Positions 36,005 to 49,100 of a stretch of 64,000 nucleotides of DNA are shown piece by piece. Within the stretch, counting starts at the first letter, position 1. Each line of letters starts with the position of its first letter. The DNA is taken from assembly GCA_947172415.1 (NCBI GenBank), contig OX359199.1:3560001-3624000 (forward strand), given 5' to 3'. The stretch is from Chondrosia reniformis. Taxonomy: Eukaryota > Porifera > Demospongiae > Chondrillida > Chondrillidae. Both the position numbers and the translations under genes were made by a program. The notes below the pieces were generated by a model that saw only the letters and a list, made by a program, of their open reading frames with translations, was not told where the DNA came from and did not search any database.

Positions 36005-39000
36005 GTTTCAGATGACCCAGCCTGGTATCGAACCAGGGCAACCTCGTACCGTGTATCCAGAAGATATCATCCGTAAGATCATCGGTCACGTGGGTTCCCC
36101 ATTATATGATGTAAATGAAGTCGTATTTATGTAACACAAACTTTTGACTCTACATAAATATGTAATATATAAGATATATAACACATATATCAGATGTATA
36201 CTTTTTTATAATTTTGACCTTACATATATATGCAATATATGCAATATATATTATATATATAGTATATAAGATATATAACACATAAATAAGATGTATACTT
36301 TTTCTTTTTTCAGGTGACCCAGCCTGGTATCGAACCAGGGCATCCTCGTACCCTCTTTCCAGATGATGTCTTCCGAAAGATCATCGGTCACGTGGGATCC
36401 CCGCAATAGGATGTAAATGAAGTCCTATTTATATAACACAAACTTTTGACCCTATATATATATACTATATAAGATATGTAACACATATATAAGATGTATA
36501 CTTTTTTATAATTTTGACCTTACATATATATGCAATATATGAGTTATATAATATACATATAAGATATATACAATATATATAGTATATAAGATATATAACA
36601 CATATAGAAGATGTATACTTTTTTCTTTTTTCAGGTGACCCAGGCTGATATCCAACCAGGGCATCCTTGAACTTTGTATCCGGAAGATGTCATCCGTAAC
36701 ATCATCAGTCACGTTGGTCACCCAATATATAATGTAAATGAAGTCCTATTTATATAACACACACTTTTGACTTTAAATATTTATGCAATATATAAGATAT
36801 ATAATATACATATAAGATATATACTGTATATATTGTATATAAGATATATAACACATATATAAGATATATACTTTTTTTCTTCTTTCAAGTGACCCAGCCT
36901 GGTTTCGAACCAGGGCATCCTCGTGCCTTGTATCCAGAAGATGTCAGAAGATGTCATCCGTAACATCCTCGGTCACATTGGTCACCCAATATACAATGTA
37001 AATGAAGTCCTATTTATATAATACACACTTTTTACCTTACAAATATATGCAATATATAAGACATATACTATATATAGTATATAAGATATATAACACATAT
37101 ATATGCAATATATAAGACATATACTATATATAGTATATAAGATATATAACACATATATATGCAATATATAAGTTATATAATATACATATTAGATATATAC
37201 AATATATATAGTAAATAAGATATATAACACATATAGAAGATGTATACTTTTTTCTTTTTTCAGGTGACCTAGGCTGATATTCAACCAGGGCATCCTCATA
37301 CCCTATTTCGAGATGATGTCATCCGTAAGATCATCGGTCACGTTTGTCAACCACTATATGATGCAAATGAAGTCCTATTGATATAACACACACTTTTGAC
37401 CTTATGTATATATGCAAAATATGCAATATATAATATACATATAAGATGTATACTTTTTTCTTTTTTCAGGTGACCCAGCCTGGTATCAAACCAGGGCATC
37501 CTCTTACCCTGTTTTCAGATGATGTCATTCGTAAGATCATAGGTCACGTGGGTTCCCCAATATATGATGTAAATGAAGTCCTATTAATATAACACAAACG
37601 TTTGACCCTATATATATATGTAATATATAAGATATATAACACATATATAAGATGTATACTATATATTTAATATATAAAAAAGATAATATACAAATATAAG
37701 ATGTATACTCATTTTTCTTTTTCCAGGTGACCCAGCCTGGTATAGAACCAGGGCATCCTCATACCCTGTATCCAGAAGATGTCATCAGTAACATAATCAG
37801 TCACGTTGTTCACCCAATATATGATGTAAATGAAGTCCTATTTATATAACACACACTTTTGACCTTACATGTATATGCAATATATAAGATATATAATATA
37901 CATATAAGATATATAATATATATGTAATATATAAGATATAAAACACATATATAAGATGTATACTTTATTTCTTTTTTCAGGTGACCCATCCTAGTATCGA
38001 ACCAGGACATCCCCCAACCCTGTTTCAGATGATGGCATCCGTAAGATCATTGGTCACGTGGGTTCCCCAATATATTATGTAAATGAAGTCTTCATAACAT
38101 CATCGGTCATGTTGGTCACCCAATAGACATATAAGATGTATACTTTTTTCTTTTTTCAGGTGACCAAGCCTGGTCTCGAACCAGGGCATCCTCACACCCT
38201 GTATACAAAAGATGTCATCCATAATATCATCGGTCACGTTGGTCAACCAATATATGATGTAAATGAAGTCCTATTTATATAACACACACTTTTAACCTTA
38301 CATATATATATGCAATATATAAGATATATAATAAACATATAAGATGTATACTTTTTCTTTTTTCAGGTGATCCAGCATATTATTGAATCAGGGCATTATC
38401 GTACCCTGTTTCCAGATGATGTCATCCGTAAGATCATCAGTCACGTTGGTCAACCACTATATGATGTAAATGAAGTCCATTTGATATAACACACACTTTT
38501 AACCTTACATATATATGCAAAATATGCAATATATAATATACATATAAGATGTATACTTTTTTCTTTTTTCAGGTGACCCAGCCTGGTATCGAACCAGGGC
38601 ATCCTCACACCCTGTATACAAAAGATGTCATCCATAATATCATCGGTCACGTTGGTCAACCAATATATGATGTAAATGAAGTCCTATTTATATAACACAC
38701 ACTTTTGACCTTACATATATATATGCAATATATAAGATATATAATAAACATATAAGATGTATACTTTTTTCTTTTTTCAGGTGACCCATCCTGGTATCGA
38801 ACCAGGACATCCTCGTACCCTGTTTCCAGATGATATCATCCGTAAGATCATCGGTCATGTGGGTTCCCCAATATATGATGTAAATGAAGTCCTCATAACA
38901 TCATCGGTCACGTTTGTCACCCAATATAAGATGAATCCTTTTTGTTTCTGGTGACCCAGCCTGATATCGAACCAGGACAACCTCGTACCCTGTTTCCAGA

Positions 39001-39952
39001 TGATGTCATCCGTAAGATCATCGGTAACATGGCTTCCACAATATATGATGTAAATGAAGTCCTATTTGTATAACACACACTTTTGACCTCATATAACACA
39101 TATATAAGATGTATACTTTTTCCTTTTCTCAGGTGACCCAGCCTGGTATCAAACCAGGGCATCCTCGTACCCTGCATCCAGAAGATGTCAACCGTAACAT
39201 CATCGGTTGCGTTGATTACCCAATATATGATGTAAATGAAGTCCTATTTATATAACACACACTTTTGACTTTACATAACACATATAAGAGATGTATAACA
39301 CATATATAAGATGTATACTATATATGAAATATATAAGAAATGTATACTTTTTCTTTTTTCGAGTGACCCAGTCTGGTATCGAACCAGGATATCCTCGTAC
39401 CTTGTATCCAGAAGATGTCATCCGTAACATCATCGGTCACATTGGTCACCCAATATATGATGTAAATGAAGTCCTATTTAAATAGCACACACTTTTGACC
39501 TTACATATATATGTAATATATAAGATATATAATATACATATAATATATATAATATACATGTAATATATAAGATATAAAACATATATATAAGATGTATACG
39601 ATTTTGTCTTTTTTCAGGTGACCCAGCCTGGTATTGAACCAGGACATCCTCGTACCCTGTTTCCAGATGATGTCATCCGTAAGATCATCGGTCACGTGGG
39701 TTCCCCAATATATGATGTAAATGAAGTCCTCATAACATCATCGGTCACGTTGGTCACCCAATATACATATAAGATGTATACTTATTTTTCTTTTTTCAGG
39801 TGACCCAGCCTGGTATCGAACCAGGATATCCTCGTACCTTGTATCCAGAAGATGTCATACGTAACATCATCGGTCACGTTGGTCACCCAATATATGATGT
39901 AAATGAAGTCCTATTTAAATAGCACACACTTTTGACCTTACATATATATGTA
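36005..39952 (+). repeat. Long satellite array, second block
   Basis: Continuation of the array of 20.46-32.84 kb, same orientation, about 15 units. Several adjacent units share the CTCATAACATCATCGGTCACG junction, in which a partial core follows a full core. The frame through the two then stays open, for example 38757-38954 and 39618-39803. Confidence 0.95.
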
Positions 39953-40706
39953 AAGAAATATTAAAAATTTTCTACAAAAATAGTGAAGATGTAGGGATGG
40001 CATAAAAAGTAGAGAAACAAGAAAGGGATGTTACACAGTGAAGCATTAGCTGTGCATGAATCATACAACACCCTTGCTTGTAGGATTCATGTATAGCTAA
40101 TGCTTCACTGTGTAACATCCCTTTCTTGTTTCTCTACTTTTTATGCCATCCCTACATCTTCACTATTTTTGTAGAAAATTTTTAATATTTCTAGTTTCTG
40201 TACTTTTTATGGAGCATGGGCTAGGAATTAGATTCGTATAATTAAAATCATTTTGGTTTCGCAATCTTCGACTGATTATGACGTCATTAAAATGGCGACT
40301 TTATTGAGGCCTTGACTCTAGGGTCATGAAAACCGCCATGCTCAATAATAGCGTTATCGCTCTCGCTTCTACAAAAGAATACAGCTCGGAAAATTTGCAG
40401 TAGTTTCGTGTAACAATTAGTCCAAAAGCTTATATAGTTTTTTAGTTATGGCTGACGAAGAATAAGAAGAAGAAGAAGAATATGAAGAAGACGAAAATGG
40501 GAATTTTTAAAGTTTATTATTTCGCCAGCGGGACATATTCGCTTGCTTTTAAGGTCTATTTAGAGTATGTATATTGTATATTTAGCTATACATAGCCTTG
40601 TTTTGTCGATTTTCGGCCTATTTCGGGATTTCGCTCCTATACCAATGTATGGGGAAAACGAAAAAACCGTGTCATCCCTACATAGGGAGTACTACCGTAC
40701 TCCCTG
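39953..40706. mobile_element. ~750-bp insertion beginning with a long perfect palindrome
   Basis: Arms of about 110 bp (39955-40063 and 40085-40192) are inverted copies: left TTTTCTACAAAAATAG ... AAGCATTAGCT, right the complement. About 20 bp of loop separates them. Roughly 480 bp of unique sequence follows, including a short acidic reading frame at 40447 broken by TAA (MADEE then stop), and a small inverted repeat GGGAGTACTACCGTACTCCC at 40685-40704. The element splits the satellite. The satellite segments on its two sides (39490-39803 and 40707-40994) are near-identical duplicates. Confidence 0.7.
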
Positions 40707-41385
40707 ATATATAAGATATATAATATACATATAATATATATAATATACATGTAATATATAAGATATAAAACATATATATAAGATGTATACGATTTTGTCT
40801 TTTTTCAGGTGACCCAGCCTGGTATTGAACCAGGACATCCTCGTACCCTGTTTCCAGATGATGTCATCCGTAAGATCATCGGTCACGTGGGTTCCCCAAT
40901 ATATGATGTAAATGAAGTCCTCATAACATCATCGGTCACGTGGGTAACCCAATATACATATAAGATGTATACTTATTTTTCTTTTTTCAGGTGACCCAGC
41001 CTGGTATCGAACCAGGGCATCCTCGTACCCTGTTTCCGGATGATATCATCCGTAAGATCATCGGTCATGTGGGTTCCCCAATATATGATGTAAATGAAGT
41101 CCTATTTATATAACACACACTTTTAACCTTATATAACACATATAAGAGATGTATAACACATATATAAGATGTATACTATATATGTAATATATAAGAAATA
41201 TACACATATAAGATTTATACTTTTTCTTTTTTCGAGTGACCCAGTCTGGTATCGAACCAGGACATCCTCGTACCCTGTATCCAGAAGATGTCATCCATAA
41301 CATCATCGGTCACGTTGGTCACCCAATATATGATGTAAATGAAGTCCTATTTAAATAACACATACTTTTGAATTTATATATATAT
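40707..41385 (+). repeat. Long satellite array, third block
   Basis: Three units, the first two almost identical to 39522-39950. Ends within an AT-rich spacer at the 5' end of LINE B. Confidence 0.9.
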
Positions 41386-41543
41386 GGCAGCATGGCAGCA
41401 GATTGTGTACCCTCCTCAACCACCTTTTCCACCACCACCTTGCTGTCCAATAAGGGGGGTTCCTCACCCTCAGAGGCTGCCAACCCCTCAGAATCAGCTA
41501 CTGCCGCCTCCCTGCCCGTATCTCCATCACTGGTCAGGCCAGT

Positions 41544-43010
41544 GTGCAGGAAAGATCCCATACCTGTATCCTCTACCTTCCCCCAGTCACTACTCAGATA
41601 AAATGTAGTGTTTGGAATGTAAGTGGTTTAGGCAATAAATTAGGTAACAATTTCATAGCTAATATTATGTCTCACCTAGATTTAGATATTCTTTGTGTTT
41701 GTGAAACTTTCTTAAGGAACAATGATTGTCCTCCTTCTAACCATAATTATATTTGGTATGGCTCTTATAGGAAACTGTTATCAAAGAAAGCTACCAGAGG
41801 CTCTGGTGGTGTTGGGGTCTTTATTAATCAATCACTATTGAGGTCATTTAATGTTAATGTCCTAGATAATTCAGTAGATGATATTCTCTGGCTCAGCTTC
41901 ACTAGTACCACACAAATGTTTGTTGACTTTGTCCTATGTGTTGGTTACCTCCCGCCAGTAGGCTCCAGTAGAGGTGACACAGCAGTAGAATTTTTTGATA
42001 CTCTTATATCCCAGACCTACAAATTTCAAAATTTTGGTAACTTCTTTATCTGTGGTGATTTTAATGCCTGATGTGGTACTCTTAAGGACCCCCTAGAAGA
42101 TGTATTCCCTAGACAAATTCTCGACAAAACAGTGAACTCACATGGTGTAAAACTCATGGAATTCCTCAATAGTTGTGACATGTGCTTACTAAATGGAAGA
42201 ACCCACTTTAATAATCAAGGTAACTACAATCACTTTACTTCTATCTCCCCAAAAGGCCCTGCTGTAGTAGACTACTGTCTGTTGCCCTCCGAGTGTGTTG
42301 ATAGATATAAGAACTTTTCTGTTATCACCATGACCGAGTTATTGGCCCTCCTGTCTCACCTATATACACTACAGAAACTCTCAGACCACTCTATTCTCAC
42401 ATGGGATCTTGTTGTTAACGACGAAAATTCTGCAATTCAACTCTGTCCCAACTCACTACCTCACACCCCTTTAATATGTAAACCGTCAATCCCTTCACCC
42501 CCCTCTCCTATCGCAGATACTCCCACTGATTCTCACTCTCTGAATCAAATCTTGACACTAATAGAAAGCCTCCAGGACCCTTCTATAGTTACACACCCCT
42601 CCCTATATATAGAAGCCAATTACAGTACATTTCTCTGTACCATTATCCCCCCTGCCCCCCGCACTACTTCAGTTTTATATAAATCTTCCTCCAGTTACAT
42701 TAGATCCTCTAAAAAACCCTGGTGGAGTAGCTCCCTTACTGCAGCTAGGAAAACCCTTAAAAGTACACAGAGGAGATGGTTAAAAAATAAATCAGATCAG
42801 AACCTGTTTATAAATTACAAGGTTGCCCAAAGACATTTTGATAAGTTAGTCAGAAATTCTAAACGATCTCTAATTAGGAAGAAACGAGAGAATCTATTAG
42901 GAATGCTGTCCAAAAACCAAAGAAAATTTTGGAAAACCTTTGACAGAATCTCAGTAGCTAGTGAAAGGGCACAAAAAGAGGCATACCTAGACAAGTTAGA
43001 CTGCATAATG
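41544..43010 (+). pseudogene. LINE B ORF2: AP endonuclease and linker
   Basis: Endonuclease motifs in order: KCSVWNVSGLGN, LCVCETFLRN (catalytic Glu), RGSGGVGVFIN, VGYLPPVGSSRGD, FFICGDFNA, then VVDYCLL and LSDHSILTWD (catalytic His). The reading frame is single except for TGA at 42069-42071, directly after GDFNA and before CG. LINE A has Arg at that position (NARCG), so a CGA-to-TGA transition is the simple explanation. A basic, Lys/Arg-rich linker with KKPWWSSSL follows. The frame is lost near 43010. Confidence 0.85.
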
Positions 43011-44380
43011 GTAATCTTAGTAATGATCCTAGGGTTGTCAAAGATTCTTGGTTGTCCTTCTTCAAAAGTATTTATGCAGGAACAACTGACTGTAACCCAG
43101 CAGGTAACCCTTTGGTATCCCAAATAACACCTGAATATGATGTAAACCACACTAACACTGATCATGACCCCAGTAATGAGTTACCTAACCCTCTAATGCA
43201 CCCAGAGGAATTAGAGGTGGCTATTACCCTAAGGATATTGATTTAGCTATTACCCTATTAGGAGAAAACAAATCCCCCGGATTAGATGGAATTACTACCT
43301 CAATTCTTAAAAATGAAAATGGTCAAGAGATACCTACTTGTGCTTTATAACTATTGCTTTGACTCTGGACTAATTCCTTCCTCTTGGGATAACACCTTAA
43401 TATGCCCTATCCCTAAAATAACAATGACCCCTACTCCCCTGAAAATTACAGAGGTATTGCCATACAATCAATCATCCTAAAGGTTTTCTGCCACATACTT
43501 AACAAAAGACTGAGTTTGTACTTAGAAATTAATGATTTACTTGTTGAGGAACAGTATGGCTTTAGAAAACAAAGAAGCTGTGCCGACCATCTTTTCTCTT
43601 TAAGTAGTGTAATTGAAGCTAGAATGAAAATGAAATTAGACACCTTTGTCTGCTTTATTGACTTCAGAAAAGCCTTCGACTCTATCTATCCCTAGAAATC
43701 GTCTCTGGGGTAAACTACAGAGGATTGGTGTGAAAGGCAAATTATTAAGGTCATTCAAAGTATGTACTCCAATGTCCACTACACAATAAAACTTAACGAT
43801 ACCTTTACAGAATACTTTAAGGTAGATCAGGGTGTAAAACAAGGATGCCCCTCTCCCCTACACTTTTCAATATTTACATTAATGACTTAGCCATAGACCT
43901 CAAAAAGTGCCAGCTTGGCATCAATATATATAATGATAAATTAAGTTGCCTTCTCTATGCAGATGATATTGCAACCTGTGCGAATCAGTAACTGATTTAC
44001 AGCGTCTACCAGATATACTGCATGTTTGGTGTGCCAAATGGCAACTCCAAATTAACACCAATAAGACTAAGGTCATTCATTTCCGCCCGACTCAACACAA
44101 ACTATCACAGTTCAAATTTCATATAGGCTCCTCTCACATAGAATACACCAAAGATTATAATTACCTAGGTTTATCACTAAATGAACATTTAACCTGGAGC
44201 AATTCTATTGCATTAATATCCAAGAAAGCCTCCAAAGCTTCCAACCTCTTAACAGCTAAATCTAGAGCATATGGTAACTTCCATTATAATGTCTTTAGTC
44301 ATCTATACCGAACACTAGTCCTAAGTATAATTAGTTATAGCTCACATATCTGGGGTGCAAAAGAATATCAGGCCCTTGAA
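43011..44380 (+). pseudogene. LINE B ORF2: reverse transcriptase, multiply frameshifted
   Basis: RT blocks appear in alternating frames: KSPGLDGITTSILKN (about 43275), the ENYRGIAIQS-like block near 43440, EEQYGFRKQRSCADHLFSL, FVCFIDFRKAFDSI (43650), VKQGCP near 43833, and LSCLLYADDIATC with YADD intact at 43956-43967. DYNYLGLSLNEHLTW and IISYSSHIWG follow. I count at least five frame changes or stops, so no functional RT can be made. Confidence 0.85.
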
Positions 44381-45133
44381 TTGGTACAAAACAATGTCAT
44401 GAGATCGTTTATAGGCCTTGGTAAGACTGCTCCTCTTGTCGGACTCATGGGTGAACTAAACTGGAAGCCATTACACTGGCATACTAAATTTACCATCATT
44501 AAATTCTGGCATCACCTTTGTGGTCTCCCTATTAAATGCATGCCCAAGAAGGCATTATTGTTTTTAGCCAAACTTAACCTTAAAGATACATGGTATAGCA
44601 ATGTTATGGATGTAATCTCTAAATTAATTACCCCCATTGATGCTCCTTATCCTGCTATTTCTAACCCAAGTTATTTCATGAACATCACCATCATGTATGA
44701 TAGATCACAATTCCTTAGTCATACCATGCAACTTATAAATAAATTAGCCTTACAAGATTGGACCTTACTAGACACTATAGACAAAAATAGTAGATCTGGG
44801 GGCAGGTTAGCTGACTACAGGCTCATTAAGAGAACGCCCTCAACTGATGACTATATAAGGACCGGTAATTTTGATAAAAGGAGAGTCCTGGCAGACCTGA
44901 GGTGTGGGTGCCTCCCTCTTGAAATTGAGAAGGGCAGATTAAGACACCCTAAGGTTGATCTGGAGAGCAGGATTTGCCAGCTGTGTAACTGTGGTGCAAT
45001 AGAGGACTCCACTCATTTTATCCCAAACTGTCCAGCTTTCAATCATACAAGATGTAATCTTTTTGCTGAGTGCTCACTTTTATCCCCTAACTTCTACTCT
45101 TACCCAAGTATCCGAAAAACAACTTCATCCTAA
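44381..45133 (+). pseudogene. LINE B ORF2: C-terminal region with zinc finger
   Basis: A 250-codon open stretch ending at TAA 45131-45133. It includes a long helical region and, near 44965-45060, RICQLCNCGAIEDSTHF and a following Cys, a C-x2-C ... H ... C finger typical of the end of LINE ORF2 proteins. This part is intact in frame. Confidence 0.8.
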
Positions 45134-45398
45134 CATACCCAAATCAAAAGATCTCAAATTATATTTACAGTATGTACATTCATCGTAAATCTCTCACTCA
45201 TTCTCACTAATTTTTGTTCCATAAAGGTTTTATAATACACACACCCTCCCTGCATGGCCCTGGAAATGAATACCCAATGACTTGTAAAGCCACCATGGGT
45301 TGGGCTATTCCTGATTGATCTTTTTTCAGAATAGCATGTCACATTAATAAAAATCATTATTATTATTATATTATTATTATTATATTATTATTATTATG
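45134..45398 (+). repeat. LINE B 3' UTR and (ATT)n tail
   Basis: A non-coding tail ends in ATTATTATTATATT repeats at about 45353-45397. The satellite resumes at GCAATATATAAG. The microsatellite tail marks the 3' terminus of the insertion. Confidence 0.85.
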
Positions 45399-45885
45399 CA
45401 ATATATAAGATATATAACACATATATAAGATGTATAATTTTTTATACTTTTGACCTTACAAATATATGCAATATATAAGATATATAATATACATATAAGA
45501 TATATACTATATATATAGTATATAAGATATATAACACATAAATAAGATGTCTACTTATTTTTCTTTTTTCAGGTGACCCAGGCTGGTATCGAACCAGGGC
45601 ATCCTCGTACCCTGTTTCCAGATGATGCCATCCATAAGATCATCGGTTACGTGGGTTCCCCAATATATGATGTAAATGAAGTCCTCATAACATCATCGGT
45701 CACGTTGGTCACCCAATATACATATAAGATGTATACTTTTTTCTTTTTTCAGGTGACCCAGCCTGGTATCGAACCAGGATATCCTCGTACCCTACATCCA
45801 GAAGATGTCATCCGTAAGATCATCGGTCACGTTGGTCACCCAATATATGATGTAAATGAAGTCCTATTTATATAACACAAAGTTT
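45399..45885 (+). repeat. Long satellite array, fourth block, plus orientation
   Basis: Two units. The second runs in frame with the first over 45573-45875 because of the CTCATAACATC partial-core junction. Confidence 0.9.
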
Positions 45886-46157
45886 ATGGCCTTATCGGCA
45901 TTGGTTCGATTACAAACTGGGTCACTTGAAAAAAGAAAAAAGTATACATCTTACATATGTGTTATATATCTTAAATATTACATATATATGTAGGGTCAAA
46001 AGTTTGTGTCATATAAATAGGACTTCATTTACAACATATATTGGGGAACCCACGTGACCGATGGTCTTACGGATGACATCTTCTGGATACAGGGTACGAG
46101 GATGCCCTGGTTTGATACCAGGCTGGGTCACCTGAAAAAAGAAAAAGTATACATCTT
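45886..46157 (-). repeat. Long satellite array, inverted terminal units
   Basis: Orientation flips at about 45886. The next cores read on the minus strand (GGTTCGATTACAAACTGGG near 45905; GGTTTGATACCAGGCTGGG near 46110, then CACCTGAAAAAAGAAAAAG). The array then ends and the 13-bp satellite begins within about 10 bp. Confidence 0.9.
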
Positions 46158-49100
46158 TTGTACATTCTACTGGTAACTAGTACACAGAACTAATACATAC
46201 TACTAGTACACACAACTAGTACATGCACCTAGCACGTATAGCTAGTACTAGTACATATAAGTAGTATATACAACTAGTACTATATTCAACTAGAACTTAC
46301 AACTAGTGCATGCAACTAGACCATAGAAACTGGTAACGAGTAACTAGTGCATACAACCGCTACAAACAACTAGTATGAATGAGTAGGTTATACAACTAGA
46401 ACGTACAACTTGTAAATATAACCAATCAAATACATACAACTAGTACATACAACAAGTCCCAACAACTAGTAATGAGTAGAAACAACAATTATAAAACTAA
46501 TAAGTATAATAAGTCCTAGTACGTACAACTTGGAAATACAACTAGAACTTACAACTAGTACATAAAACTAATACCACAATTAGCACATACATCTAGTACA
46601 TATACCTAGTACATACAACTAGTAAATGCGACTAATACAGGCAGCTAGTACATTAAACCCGTACTGCAACTAGTACATTTAACTAGTACATACAACTAGT
46701 ACAAACAACTAGTACATACAACTAGTACGTAGAACTAGTACATTTAACTAGTACTTATAATTGGTATTTACAACTATTAAATATAACTGTTACATACACA
46801 GAAGTAGTCCATACAACTAGTTCCTACAACTAGTACATACAACTACTACCTAGAACAACTACATACAACTAGTACATACAACTAGGACACACAACCAGTA
46901 CATGCAACTTATAACGCGTACATACAACTAATACATACAAGTAGTACATATAAATAGTATATAGAACAAGTACATACAACTACTACAAAGAACTAGTATA
47001 TAAAACTAATACATACAGCTGGTACATATAACTAGTTACTAGTACATACATCTATTACACACAACTATTACATACCACTAGTACCTACAACTAGTAAATA
47101 TAACGAGTACTAGTACATAAAACTACTACATACAACTAGTATCTAACACTAGTAATTTTAACTAGTACTAGTACATACAACTAGTACATACAACTAGGAC
47201 TCACAACTAGCACATACAACTAGTAACGAATTCATAGAACTAGGTCCTACAACTAGAACATTCAACTAGTTCATATACCTTGTGCATAAAACTAGTACTT
47301 ACAACTAGTACAGAGAACTAGTACATACAGCCAGTATATACAACTAGACCATAAAACTAGTTACTAGTACATACAACCAGTACATACAACTAGTACATAT
47401 AAGTAGTACATACAACTTGTACCAACATCTAGTACATACAACTAGTACATACAACTAGTTCATAGAACATGTACATACAACCAGTAACGAGTACCTAAAA
47501 CTGGTATATACGACTAGTACATACGACTTGTCCATACTACTAGTACCTACAACTTGTAAATATCTTCAGTCCTAGTACATAGAAATAGTACATACAACTA
47601 TAACATACAACTAGTACCTAAAACTAGTAAGTATAATATGTCCTAGTATATACAACTTGTAAATACAACTAGTATTTACAACTAGTACTTACAACTAGTA
47701 CTACAACTAGCACATACATCTAGTACAAATACCTAGTACATGCAATTAGTAAATGCGACTAATACAGGCAGCTAGCACATTAAACTAGTACTGCCACTAG
47801 TACATTTAACTTGTACATACAAGTAGAACATACATCTAATACATACAACTAGTACAAACAACTAGTCCATACAACTAGTACGTACAACTAGTATATACAA
47901 CTAGTTCATTAAACTAGTATTACAACTAGTACATTTAACTACTACATACAACTAGCACATATAGCTAGTACAACAACTAGTACATACTACTAGTCCATAT
48001 AACTAATATATATATACAACTAGTACATTAAACTAGTATTACCACTAGCACATAAAACTAGTATATACAACTGTTCATACAACTAGGTCTACAACTAGTA
48101 TATATAACTATTATTACTCCTTGCAAGTAGAACATAAAACTAGCATATACAACTAGTAACTGGCACATACAACTAGTACATAAAACTAGTACCTGCAAAT
48201 AGTAAATATAACCAGCCCTAGTCCATAGAACTACTACATACAACTTATAATATACATTCAGTACAAACATTTAGTAACAAGTACATACAACTTGTACATA
48301 CAAATAGTAACGAGTACATAGAACTAGTACAAAGAACTAGTATACCCAACTAGTACATAGTACTAGTACATACAATAAGTACATACAACTAGTACCTACA
48401 ATTAGTACATAATATTAATACTACAACAAGTAAATACAACTAGTCCATATAACTAGTAAATACAACTAGTACATTAAAATTGTATTACAACTAGTACATA
48501 TAACTAGTACATACAGCCAGTTCATACAACTAGGTCTACAACTAGTAAATATACAATTATTAGTCCATGCAATTAGAACATAAAACTAGTACATAAAACT
48601 AGTAACTAGCACATACAACTAGTACAGACAATTAGTACAAACAACTAGTAAATGCAACTAGTACATACAACTAGTACATACAACTACTACCTAGAACTAC
48701 TACATACAACTAGTACATACAACTAGAACATACAACCAGTACATGCAACTTGTAACGCGTACATACAACTAATACATACAAGTAGTACATACAAATAGTA
48801 TATAGAACAAGAACATACAACTACTACAAAGAACTAGTATATAAAACTAATACATACAGCTGGTACATATAACTAGTTACTAGTACATACATCTATTACA
48901 CACAACTATTACATACCACTAGTACCTACAACTAGTAAATATAACGAGTACTAGTACATAAAATTACTACATACAACTAGTATCTAACACTAGTAATTTT
49001 AACTAGTACTAGTACATACAACTAGTACATACAACTAGGACACACAACTAGCACATACAACTAGTAACAAATACATAGAACTAGTACATACAGCCAGTAT

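Larger units (their letters stand above)
41386..45398 (+). mobile_element. LINE B: APE-type LINE, 5'-truncated, inserted in the satellite
   Basis: A plus-strand non-LTR retrotransposon with a proline-rich piece that may be the end of ORF1 (about 41386-41570), AP endonuclease, RT, C-terminal zinc finger, 3' UTR and (ATT)n tail. It interrupts the array exactly between ATATATATG and CAATATATAAG, so the insertion post-dates the array. It is related to LINE A in endonuclease motifs but clearly different. It carries several frame changes and stops. Confidence 0.9.

Noticed and set aside
20603..45875. Dozens of 60-106-codon ORFs on both strands of the long satellite
   Set aside because: They are the same satellite unit read repeatedly, rich in Ile/Tyr from the AT spacer, and vary with unit indels. 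They are treated as satellite, not genes.
20672..45875. True tRNA genes in the satellite cores
   Set aside because: Only the T-arm matches. There is no A box, no anticodon arm of correct size and no adjacent T-run terminator, so no tRNA gene is called.
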